From the NCBI GenBank assembly GCA_023105745.1, contig JALGQZ010000002.1, positions 43,452,997 to 43,516,996 of the forward strand: 64,000 nt of DNA, in the 5' to 3' direction. Each line of letters begins with the position of its first letter. Positions within the stretch are counted from its first letter, which is position 1. Below are positions 53,891 through 64,000 of this stretch, piece after piece. Source of the stretch: Austropuccinia psidii (taxonomy: Eukaryota; Basidiomycota; Pucciniomycetes; Pucciniales; Sphaerophragmiaceae). The translations under genes were made by a program, and so were the position numbers. The notes beneath the pieces are model-generated. The model saw only the letters and a list, made by a program, of their open reading frames with translations, was not told the origin of the DNA and ran no database searches.

Positions 53891-56800
53891 TTATTGAGAA
53901 ATATTCACCTTTCTGTTGTGAATTACTGAAAGACATATGTCCTTCAATATTTCTCCAAATATCTTGTTGCGTTGTTTTCTTTGTGTATTTCCTTTCCATT
54001 CTAAAACAAAACCTTTGACTTCATGAATAAACATGTACCCTAAATCACACCAGCAAAGAGTTCCTCCCAAAATTTCCAAACCATCTAGATTCAAGTCTTC
54101 TTGAGCCCATAACATTTTGTGATACAGTCCTTCTATTGTCATTTGATAATATCCATAAGGCTTCTTCCAGTAAGGATTCCTTAAATTTCCTTTGATTCCA
54201 ATAGTGGTTAGTAATTCCAGAAAATCAACATTTGTAAGATTTGATCCAGGAAGTTCGGAAAGATATTTGGTTTGAATTATTGGTGAATCTAGCTCATAAT
54301 CATACAGCTCCTTAAATGTTATTATTGGAAGTATTACATAATCTTCCAGTCCTTCATATTTTGGTATGTCTTTCTGTATGCCATTTTGATTCTGGGAGTC
54401 ATTTGGTAATCCAAATGTAATTCTTTGATTTTGATTAAATAAATCAGTTGAGCTTGAAAGGCAGCATATTTGATCATAGGCATCATTAAATTCTTCTAGA
54501 ATGCTAATTCCAGCTAGCCTTTGTGTATTTTCTGATAACTCTCCTTCTTCTAGGTCTTCAAATATTCCTCCTTGCTTATATTTATCTTCCAGATCTCCAT
54601 TATTTTGTTGGTATAGCTTCAAGCCATCTTCTGATTCTTCTGTTTCCATTTTTTGTTCAATCCTCTTTTGAATATTTCTATCCCAAACTTGATCCATTTT
54701 GTCTTCAGTAATTATGGCACTTTCCTCTTCCAATTCTTCAAATTTTCTTTTTGCCAATGGATTGATTATGTCGTCTTTTATTTTTTCAGTATCACTAATG
54801 TACCAAGCTTCCTCCTGAAATGAATTGGAATAATCTTCTGCAATTCCTGAGGAATTTGCTTCAGGTGGCTTCAGATCCATTTTAAATTTCTTCTGTGGGC
54901 TTTCTACTTTATATTCTTCATTCATACCACTTAGCTCAAGTGCTAACCATTTCTCTGGGTCTTCTATGGCCATGTCCAAATTTCTTCTCATCTTCTTCAG
55001 TTCCATTTTTATTTTTTTGATTGCTTCACTATCTTCTACCTTCACTTCTTCCTCTTCTGGATCCTTCCCTTTAGATTTTCTTTCAGTTTGAGGTGGATTA
55101 CTTTCTTTAGAGGAAGATAATATGCTAATATTTTCTTCATCTATTATCTGGTTGAAATTTTCAAATACTAAGAAGTCCCGGTAGGTTTTCTTCTCATTAC
55201 CAGTAGTGACTTCAAGATTTTTAATTTGACCAATTGGTTTCAAAAAGTCATCTGTTGATTTTGATGTGTAAGGGCCAATTTTTAATTCTGCTTTTCGGGC
55301 TATTTCCTGAGTTATTATATTCAAATCATTTTTTGCATCAAAAATAGCTGAGAAAGGTATTTTGTTTGGTCCAAGAAATACTGTCTTCACTCTTGTTGAA
55401 GATTGAATTTCTGTTTCCTTGGTTTCTTTTCTTTTGGATGATTCTGCTCCATGTATTGACCATTTTCCAATCTCTGAAGATGCACAAAGCTCCATACCTC
55501 TTGGTGGAGAAATTTGCCAGCCCAGAGCTTGAGGGTTACATATTGGTAAACATAATCGACATCCATCTTGCTCTGGATAACTAAATATCTCCCCTTGCTT
55601 GTGTGAAAATTCCAATTTAACATTATTATCTGCTAAAAATGGTCTTCCAAGTATGGTGTGTACAGCTCCTTTTGCTATGAATAAATGAATTTCTTTTCCT
55701 TCTCCTGTTATCATAGTAATTGGTGTAAGTTCTGAGAGTCCAACCAAAGATGTGGTATGTCCACCAATTCCTCTGAGATTCATATTGAGCTTTCTACTTG
55801 TAAGTGAGGCTTGAATTGCAATTTCCTCTGGTATTATATTGATTTCTGATCCAGTATCCACCAATGCCATTGTGGGATATTCTTCTCTTCCATTAAATAC
55901 TTCCATAAAGCCAAGTGGGCATGCATAATGTAATCTTGGGGTATCATAGTCCCATAGCTTTACTGAAAGTAGTCTTTCTTGAATATTTGACGTATTGACT
56001 GATTTTATCACTTCTTTTTCCTGGGTGGTTAAATTTTGTAATTTATCAATAAAGGTTGGTGACATTGATAATATTTCTTCAAGAGTAAGATTTATCTTTT
56101 GTTCAAGTATTTTCTTTATCACATGTTCAATTATTAGCTTTGGGGTATTGGCTGTAGATTTTACCTTGTCTTTTAATTCCATCTTTTGCAACTCCTGTTC
56201 TAGTCCCTCCTTATTCTCGTTCCTAGAAATGATTTTGATATCATCATTATCTACTTCCTTTCCTTCTTGTGTTTTCTTGTATTTTGTTGGAATTAGAACT
56301 CTTATTTCTTCTTCTGCCTCATCTTCCTTGTGGTAGGCACCTGGTATCTTTTTTTAAAGGGTTTTTGTGTTTCATTTTTATCCTCTTGCTGAGTTTGGCT
56401 TTGACTTTCCTGTCTTACAGCTCTTTGCCTTGTTTGTCTAAGCCCAACATTTATTTGAAGATTTTCATTTGCTGGTGATATTTGAGGAGGTTTCCAGTTT
56501 CCCCACTCTTCTATTTGAGCTATAGCGGTCACCTTCTCACCTTTGCTTTCCTCAGTTACTGTTGTTTCTTGCTTCTTTGGGGATGGATTTGATTGTTCCA
56601 TCATTTTCTTTGTAAAATCCTCCTGCTCTTTGGCAAAATTTCTGACTAATTCTTTTGCAGATTTAGGGCCTTCTGTGGGTACTCTTTGAAAATTTGGGAA
56701 AAGATATGTTCCTCCACGCTTCAAGACAATTCTTTTCTCCAAGTCTTCTGTGAGATGATTACATCTTATTGCGGAATGTCCTTCTTCTAGGCAGTAATAA

Positions 56801-58379
56801 CACTTCAATGGCTGTCTTGGAGCCATTTGAGCTGGAACATATGGTTGATAACCAGAAGATATGGGTGGTGAAGGATATCTTGCCCTGAATGGCTGTGAGT
56901 TTTGTATAGTTCTATGATCTTGATTATTGTTTGGTTGAGGTTTCTTGGGAGATTCAACTACTTCAGAGAGGTGTTTGAGCTGATTCAATACTTCCTTAAC
57001 TGCTTCATTCCCAGTATCCTTTGATTGATTTTCTTGTGGCTGAGGATTTTTAATTGTTTTTGTAAGATCTTTCATTTGCTTTAAGACTTCTTCCCAGCTT
57101 TCTTCTCTTGTGACTTTGGTTGTGAAAATTCCTTCTGTTGAATTAAGACTTTGGCTTCTAGATCTTGCTCAATATACAACTTTAATATTTCCAATCTTGG
57201 AATGATATAGCCACCATCCAAAGCTTGCACAATGGCCTTATCTTTAATCATTTCTTCGTAAATAGATTCTTGAACACTTGAGGAAAGACTCGCCAAAATT
57301 TCTTGATTGTGATTGATATCTCCTTGTATATATTGATACCTTTTGAGATAATCAATAATAGATTCATATTCACCAATGAACTTTTTATATTGGGTCATAT
57401 TTCTAATTCCTCCTTCTTGTTGAATCTTTGTAAATAATTGAGTAATTGAGGACAACTTGTATCTTCTTTCAGGTGACACTGTTCCCCATCTCCTCTTCAT
57501 ATCAAATTTTAATTGCTTCCAATTGCCAGTTTCATATCCAGGCATTCCTTCAATATGGTAGCTGATTTCTTGATCTTTAGTCCAAAAGGATATCTGTCTT
57601 GCTATATCCCTTCCACTTGCTCCTTCAATTTCTGCTATATTTTCTACTCTTTTAATAAATCTAGCCACTTTCTTTCCATCAAACCATAAATTATAATCCT
57701 TTGGTCTGATCTTGACAATGGGTGTATTGTTTCGTGGGATTTCTTGTTGCAATGGGCTTGAAGCCTGTGCATTAATATTAACCCGCTTTGGTAGAGTATT
57801 TGGCCTTTGTGAAGTGAATGGAGTTGATGAGGCCATAGGCCTTGAAAATGGTGATGGTGACCCTTCTTGCCTAAAGATTCTTGGAATGCTTGTAGTTTCT
57901 TCCATTGGGCTGTTTTCTGCGGTAAAACTTAACTCTTTCCTTTTCCCTTCTTTTTTAAGGAGTTCAATTAATTCTTGTTGCATTTCCAAAATCCTTTGAT
58001 GAAGTCTTTCTACATCAGAAATATCTTCTTGTCCTTGCATGGTCTCTTCATTTATAATTTCTTCTTTGGATTCATCTAGATTGTGTGGTATCTTTGATGA
58101 TGATGCTGAATCCATATTGATATATTCTTTGTTGATTTTCTCTTTTTCACTTTTCTTTTCAATTTCAAATAGTTCCTTGAGTAATTTCTGAAAATAATCT
58201 GTAACTATCTTTTGATCTTTCTTCTTGGTTCTGGGTGTACCAACTGGTATACTATAATCTATAGGTGATTCTTCTCCAGGTGGTGTTTCTCCTCTTTTTG
58301 GATAATAATAGTGAAATGATTTGGTTGAAGCACTTGATGGTGATGATGATTTAGAATTTTGTGGTTTTTTTGATTCCAG
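53891..58379 (-). pseudogene. Gypsy-D2 Gag-protease polyprotein with D domain, two frameshifts
   Basis: The reading frame from CTG 58379 (LESKKPQ) or ATG 58115 (MDSASSSKIPH) is broken near 57100 (before ESWEEVLKQMKDLT) and at an A7 run near 56345 (before IPGAYHKED). The order matches D1: Gag (YNLWFDGKKVARFIKRVEN, GMPGYETG, about 57500-57690); zinc knuckle CYYCLEEGHSAIRC (about 56790); protease LVDTGSEINII (about 55850); then a second protease-like segment with IFDAKNDLNIITQEIARKAE near 55345, in which DTG is lost; a long acidic region; the D domain near the end (LPIITFKELY, PGSNLTNVDFLELLT, GNLRNPYWKK). The product is longer than D1 in the linker. Pol is encoded separately, far downstream (31375 to 19061). 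Confidence 0.9.
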
Positions 58380-58494
58380 ATTGACTTGATAGGTGCTTGA
58401 AATTTTTTACTGATAAAAGGCTTTTTTTTTATGGACTAAATTTGAATGTTTTTTTTTTTGATAATTGACGGATTGTTGATGGTTGAAGCTGTTT
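58380..58494 (-). other. ATG-free leader of Gypsy-D2
   Basis: 115 nt from the primer site to CTG 58379, with no minus-strand ATG. An in-frame TAA (58409-58407) lies 30 nt before the CTG. Confidence 0.55.
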
Positions 58495-58512
58495 GCCACT
58501 GTTGGGACACCA
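58495..58512 (-). other. Primer-binding site of Gypsy-D2
   Basis: TGGTGTCCCAACAGTGGC, identical to D1, after a TC spacer from the LTR. Confidence 0.8.
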
Positions 58513-58514
58513 GA

Positions 58515-60228
58515 TGTGGGAACTCCTTTTTGTTGTGGGATGAAATAAGGCAGTACCTTGAGGGGGAAATTATTGGTAAGTCTGTTTTGAATTTCAGAAT
58601 TGTCCAATAACCATGGGTGCTAAGGTGTATTAGCTGCCCCTCTAAATAATACTGAATAGTCAGCCTACAGAGAATCACAAAATAAAATAAGCTTTGTGGC
58701 TTAAACAGATAGAGAATACTTATCGGCAGTCTCTAAATCAGACCTATCGATAACACTTCAGTAAAACTCTGATTTTAAAAAAAAACTAAAATTTCTGATA
58801 CAGTAAAAGCTAACATTTTTTTTTATTATTTTGATAAAAGTAATGATAATATTTTTTTTTGTTATTTAATAGAATTAATAAGAATTATTTTTTTTCGGTT
58901 TTATTTTGATTATAATGATTTTATATATATTAATACTAATAAAAAGACTACTGGATATTCTTTTTTTTTATATTTTTTATGTTAAGTTGATATCACTACT
59001 TATTTTCTTTTAATAATACTAAGCTTCTGAGCTTTTCACTATTGTTATACTACTATTCTTTGAAAACACTAAGCTACTGAGCTTTTTACTACGTTAATAC
59101 TACTTATTCTTTGACAATACTAAGCTACTGAGCAAGGATACCAAGCTTTTTTTACTACTAAAACACTACTACTACTACTACTCTAGATATCCTGCTAGTT
59201 CAGGGATGGTTGTGATCCTGGATAGTGGGAACTTGTTCCATGATGCTGGGGAAAATGAGGGAGAGAGGACCTCTATTTATAGCAGTTGGGCCTCCATAGA
59301 GCTTCTCAAAATAGGGTACTTAGAAAAAATCATAGCTGAGAGGCTTTAGCTGGTGAGACGTGTAGTTTTGATGTAGCAATGTGTTTTCTGAGAGAATTAT
59401 GCTGGTGGTTCTTTTTTTTTATCAAAATCATGTGATTCATTTGAGATAATTTGGCTGGTGAGATTTTCTTTTTTTCCCAGAAAGTGGAAAAAATACAGCT
59501 CCTGACAATTGAACTTTCTTCTAGTCATATGATATATATGAGAAAATTATGCTGGTGTTTCTGTTTCTTATCAAAATCATGTGATGTCTTTGAGATAATT
59601 TTGCTGGTGAAATTTTCATTTTTGGTGACTTTCTAACGTATTTTCTGAGAGAATTATGCTGGTGGTGCTTTTTCTTATCAAAATCATGTGATGTATTTGA
59701 GATAATTTGGCTGGTGGTGTTTTCCTGAAGGTGGGTAAAGTATTTTTTGGTTCTATTTTTACGTATGTTATGAGAGAATTATGCTGGTGTTTCTGTTTTA
59801 GTATTGTATCATTCAATATGGAGATTGCATCATTCCTATCAAGTTTGATGCGTGTCATTATTACTAAGCAAGCATTTGTTCTTGGAAAGTATATTGTAAT
59901 TTTATGCATAGCCTTGAGGTATTTCTTCTTTCAATTGAGTCAAGGTGGGGAAAATACAGCTCTGATGCTGTGGTCCGTCTTCATATACCTTTATTTAGAT
60001 TAACTCCTTTTAATTGCATAATTTGTTATTGATGATGCAATAAGGTGGATAAATTCTTTGATACTATACTGTTTTGATAAGATCTTGAGGCTGTGTATTG
60101 TATATTTCTTTTTGAAATTTGTAATTGTAATGTGTAAATCTGTTTTGCATAATTCTTTTTATTATCATTTTTTTTCTTTTGTTTTATTGGTAAGCTTGAA
60201 ACTGGCACTAATGGTATGGCATACCACA
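58515..60228 (-). repeat. Gypsy-D2 5' LTR (1714 bp)
   Basis: On the minus strand it starts TGTGGTATGCCATACCA and ends AGTTCCCACA, the same termini as the D1 LTR. It contains a short A/T-rich imperfect repeat (units with GAGAGAATTATGCTGGTG and TCATGTGAT, about 59390-59800). No gene. The expected target duplication next to it is ACGTC (60229-60233). The partner lies outside the window. Confidence 0.85.
59274..59281 (-). promoter_or_regulatory. TATA box of the Gypsy-D2 LTR
   Basis: TATAAATA followed by GAGG, matching 17977-17984 in D1. Confidence 0.7.
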
Positions 60229-60728
60229 ACGTCAAAATCAAATCATGAACCAACGTCATTCATTTTAAAGTTACATCAATTCTGAAGCCAATGTCAAAAG
60301 AAGGTAAAGCAAGTCCTGCGTCACATGCCAACTTTTCAATATCAGTTTCAAAGTATTTTTCTCTTAATCAATCCTCTTGAATCCCTGTCCCAAATCCTTT
60401 CCAGTTGCCTCAACCAGATTCACCTTGTGTTGGTGCCCAGGAGCTCACCATTTCAAGGTGGGGGGCAAGGGTGTCCCCCGGAGGAGGCTAATCGAGGATT
60501 CCCCTCCGGAGAACCCGTCAGAAGCGGGGCCAGGGGCCACTCTTTTTGAGCAAACTCAATGTGGGGTTGTCAGGGGACGAGGATCGGTATAAGAGACATA
60601 GCAATCAGGTCTCCGATTGTTTCTGTGTAGTATTATGGCAATATAGGATGTAGTATTACGGCAATATAAGCCTCTCAAAATAGACATAAAAAAGAATAAA
60701 AGAATCAAATAAGCTGAAAACAATTCAA
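60229..60728. other. Flank between Gypsy-D2 and hAT; GC-rich block
   Basis: 60430-60590 is unusually GC-rich for this window (GTGTCCCCCGGAGGAGG and similar) and open in two + frames. It may be a hAT terminal region or a piece of another retroelement. I could not match it to the GC-rich block at 63110-63250 as inverted repeats. Confidence 0.4.
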
Positions 60729-62906
60729 TCAATCATTACAATAGACATGCCCAAACACACGCCCCCAATTTTTTACACAGGCCAATTGCTCTACATGAGT
60801 GGCTGATAAGGAAGCCCTCTGATAAGTGATTATCTTCCTACCTCCTGAAAAAACCCTTTCGGAAGGAGCACTGGTAGCAGATATAGCCAAATACTTACGC
60901 GCCATCTGTGCAAGGGTGGGGAAGATTGATCCTCGCGAATTCCAGAAAAGCAATACATTGGTTGTCTTCGGCTCAGCAGGTTCAGAAAAAAAGCGTAACA
61001 GTTCACCTTCTAATGTATTTCCCTCCTGTGGTGTGGGGGGGTACATTTCGTCAAATAGCCCAGTTGCCTCCTTCTCTGTATTCCATGGAAGTGGGTTCAT
61101 CGCACCATTGAAGTGTCGCTTAGCCTCTTCTTCAAAGATGGTTGATAGTTGGCTTGCTGATGTTCCAAACCGAGCGAGAGTGAGGTCATGCTTCTCAAAA
61201 AATTTCATCTTGATCCGAGGGTCCAGAATTGAAGCATAGATTACAGGCTTCTTGCAAAGCAAAATTTGAAGATATTTGTTGAGCTTTGTAGTCATTTGCG
61301 CTGCTGCAGGCTCGATTCGCTGAACATCGTAATTTCCACAAGCCTATGCGCATAATCATGGGCTTAGTGAGATTTTATATAGCTGGGGGACATGAGACAA
61401 CTCATCTGATGAATGCGTCTGATCAATGAGATGTAGAGGGGTAAAGCATAATTAATTGTGGGGTATTTCGACCCACAAATTATTCCAGTGGCTGAAGGAA
61501 GCTAATCATAAACTTGACTTTGTCCCATTCGAGCAAGGTGAGGCGATATTGTTCCATATTAGCTGGGGCACAGAACTGATTATATGCCTCTTTCAGTGAT
61601 AAGGCACGCTCAAGCATTATGTATGTGGAATTCCATCGTGTGCAAACGTTCGTCAACAACATGTTGGATTTGATATCATCGTGGAAAAGCTTCACGGTGG
61701 TGGCAAATCGTTCACGTCGTTGGGGGCTCTGGCGTAAATAAGAGCCCAGTCGTGCAATTTGGGAAATTATTGAACCATAGTTCAAGTCCGTTCCATCTGG
61801 TTGGTCAACAATGCTTGCAATTGACATTGGGCCAGGAATGTCCAATTCTTCATTCTGATGCAAACCTGAAGAAGGAAGAGGCTGGGCCAAAGTATTCAAT
61901 CCATCTCAGGCAGCCAGATGGAGAGTATGAGCCATACACCCAATGGCTTGGGTGTCAGCAGAGAAGGCCGGTGTCATAGTTTGGATGATGTTGGCCATTC
62001 GTGTGCTGACTGAGGCATTATCAGAGGTAATTGAGATAATTCGATCTTCCAAGTTATATCGCCTGAGTATCTCCATGAAGTGTTGGGCCAGTGATGCTCC
62101 TGAATGATCCCCTAAGAAACCCGATGAGAATATCAGGCCAACATTATGTAAATATTGGTGAGATTACTTACCATTGAGTTTGTTTAGGCCCAAAATTATA
62201 GATTGTAAGTTGAAGTCTTTATTGAGGAAGTGAGCTGTGACAGCCATAAAAGCCCTCACGTTTGGACTTGTCCAAGTGTCGGTTGTGAATGATACAAAGG
62301 TGTTGTTGTCGGAAAGTATGTTGCGAAGGTGTTCTTGATGGAAAAAATACATCTTTGATAGATGTGAAGTGAGAGCAGCCCGACGCACAAGAATATTCAA
62401 GATTGATGAATTGCACAACTCCAGAAGAGTATGAAATGCAGGAGATTCAACCAGCGATAAAGGTAGATCACACTTGGCAATGAAGTACAAGAGGGCAGTT
62501 TTTAAGGATTCTACGGACAAAGGCTGTTCAAATAAATAAGTATGATTATTGATAAAATGGAACAGTTATCTTAAAATACTCACCTTTTTTGGATGCCGAC
62601 TTTGCACAAACTTGTCAAGAGTACCACTGCTGACACATTGTTTCTTTGGGTTACGCAGATTGTGAAGAGCATTGAGATGATCGGTCATGGACTTGGTGCT
62701 CCCTGTTTGATCGCGTTTGATTTTTTTTTGCAAGGGACTCCTGATTGATTTGTGACTTGGCATTCAACGTAAGAATCATCGTACTCTGTAAAGAAAACCC
62801 ACACCCAGGAACGTTTTTGGTGAGTTGTGGCTTCGCTGATAGATGGTTGAGTTGTAGCATCGGCTTCACTTGCAGTGGTTTGTGGAGAAGGTGCTACTGA
62901 TGACAT
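60729..62906 (-). pseudogene. hAT-family transposase, decayed, with introns
   Basis: ATG 62906 (MSSVAPSPQ). BED-type zinc finger region (VECQV, GVPCKK, DHLNALHNL) with a frameshift in an A9 run near 62725. Intron 62583-62524 (60 bp, GTGAGT...AACAG). Then the catalytic region SFTTDTWTSPNVRAF (about 62270). Intron 62171-62112 (60 bp, GTAAGT...CTTAG). Second catalytic block ITSDNASVS and CMAHTLHLAA, directly followed by TGA 61908-61906, which fits CGA to TGA. Then a frameshift near 61475 before SKYPTINYALPLYI, a degenerate or intronic gap, and the C-terminal dimerisation domain (LLFWNSRGSIFPTLAQMARK, SAPSERVFS) to 60729. A full hAT transposase in content, not expressible as it stands. Confidence 0.88.
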
Positions 62907-63255
62907 TTTAGTAAAAAAGAAAAAGCCTTGAAATCAATTGAGAATTAAAAAAATCATCTCAGAGATGATGACGAAAAAAGAGAAGATAAAAAAACAAAGG
63001 CGGAAATTGAAATTAAGAAATGAAGAAATTTAAAATTTGGAAAGAAAAAAGTGGGCGGACTTTGGCTCCTGAAAATCAGGAGCACAGGTTTTTATAGTCC
63101 CCGAGTTCCCCGCCCAGCCTCTTTTCTCCCCTCTGGGGAGGTGTCGGTCTGATTGAAAGATCAAAAAAAAACCCGCTCTCCGAGCTGGGCGGGGTACGGT
63201 ATTGCTCCAACGGTCGGGGATTCCCACGGGGAACAGCCTTAGTGGGGGGGTACTG
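62907..63255. other. GC-rich flank right of hAT; possible 3' end of another retroelement
   Basis: 63090-63250 is GC-rich. It ends in TAGTGGGGGGGTAC, a possible polypurine tract directly before TGTCACAACC. A + frame (QRSGIPTGNSLSGG) runs up to it and could be the tail of a Gypsy polyprotein, but this is too short to be sure. Confidence 0.4.
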
Positions 63256-64000
63256 TCACAACCATGGAAATTACCCTCCTGGACTCCATATGGCAATTTG
63301 GCCATATCCATAATCACTGGCCAAATTGGCCCTCTCATCTTTCCTGGCCTTTTATGGTCATTTAACTCCTGGGGCCAACCTGTCCCCTTCACCATCATCA
63401 GGCCCTTCCTGGCCTTTCTCTGCTTTTGGGCACTCTTTGGTATTTTCCAGTCAACAGGGAAAATACAGCCCAAAATCCTGTATGTGGCTTTTTAAGCTAT
63501 AAATACAGTTTACACACTTTGACACATTTTGTGCACCTTGCGCAGATACATTTTTTAAGCTGTATTAGCTGTATCTGGTCAAATACCTCAAAACACACTT
63601 TGTCACCTCTGAAGCCTCCAAAACCCAAGTTTCACTCTTATCCTCTTGGCATCATTCCAAAAGACCTTTGGCCACATTCAACCTCCAATAACCAAAGATG
63701 CCATAAATGGTGTTACACACCATTATTCACCTTTTTTCACCAGTAATTCAATGGTGCACAAATCAAATGGTTATTTCAACTTTTTATTCAGGTCATCAAG
63801 GCATCACGTCATCCAGAGGATTCATCAAGGCTCAAGGACAAGTGTCAATCTCAAATACCAATGATGCCATCAAGCAATCATTGGTTACTCTCATTCACAG
63901 TATTCCTCCAAGGGAATACTGGCAATACATTCTCAAGGGATATTCAAGAGGAAGTTCAGAACAATTTTTTCAAGGGTCAGTGCTCCATCAATCCACCTTG
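63256..64000 (+). repeat. Start of another LTR (cut by window end)
   Basis: Begins TGTCACAACCATGG after the purine tract. It contains a + strand TATA box (63498-63505) but no ORF of substance. The right end and partner lie outside. Confidence 0.55.
63498..63505 (+). promoter_or_regulatory. TATA box in the right-end LTR
   Basis: TATAAATA in GCTATAAATACAG, about 240 bp into the LTR. Confidence 0.5.

Noticed and set aside
56335..56360. Programmed -1 frameshift at TTTAAAAAAAG in Gypsy-D2 gag-protease
   Set aside because: The codon phase does not give a proper slippery heptamer, and D1 reads through in one frame. A simple A-run indel is more likely.
60430..63250. GC-rich blocks on both sides of the hAT gene as its terminal inverted repeats
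   Set aside because: I could not align them as inverted repeats nor find an 8-bp duplication, so the hAT ends stay undefined.

Overview
Kind of sequence. This is eukaryotic, AT-rich DNA made almost entirely of transposable elements nested in one another. I see no ordinary host gene, tRNA, rRNA or CRISPR array. Short GT-AG introns (59-81 bp), chromodomain Ty3/Gypsy polyproteins, fungal-type Copia, CACTA (Tnp2-like) and hAT transposases point to a basidiomycete. The Gypsy proteins look like those I remember from rust fungi (Pucciniales), most of all Austropuccinia psidii. That species guess is from memory and untested.

Layout, with my own names. 1-3999: 3' part of Gypsy-A (+), with pol end, polypurine tract and 1.8 kb LTR. 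4000-8640: Copia-1 (+), full-length 1324-aa ORF, whose 5' LTR is cut by Gypsy-A. 8641 to about 9.7 kb: Copia-2 3' fragment, cut by Copia-1. 11455-19060: Gypsy-D1 (-), with LTR, primer site, gag-protease ORF and two small downstream ORFs. From 19061 to 60228 the backbone is an older relative, Gypsy-D2 (-): LTR, gag-protease, ORF3, spacer with arrays, RT-RNase H-integrase. D2 is broken by D1 (in its integrase), Gypsy-B (21177-30876, TSD GGCTT), a CACTA element (32334-40086, 52-bp TIRs) and Gypsy-C (41392-51498, TSD CCACC). 60729-62906 is a decayed hAT transposase (-). 63256-64000 is the start of another LTR (+).

What stands out. (1) Gypsy-B and Gypsy-C share an unusual expression plan. A leader intron joins ...A to TG..., creating the gag ATG at the splice junction. 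A second small intron contains the ATG of the long gag-pol ORF. The spliced gag exon then overlaps the long ORF for about 700 nt in another frame. (2) Gypsy-D1 and D2 appear to start Gag at a CUG exactly 88 codons upstream of the first AUG. They carry an unrecognised domain both at the gag-protease C-terminus and again as a separate ORF3. The gaps between their ORFs hold six copies of a 31-nt motif that folds on paper as an H-type pseudoknot, with one compensatory change.

State of the elements. Gypsy-C, Copia-1 and the D1 gag-protease ORF are open and may be recent. Gypsy-B has three lesions. D2, the CACTA and the hAT are pseudogenes. LTR divergence agrees: about 5 differences in 1501 bp for Gypsy-C, about 25 in 1440 bp for Gypsy-B, counted by eye.
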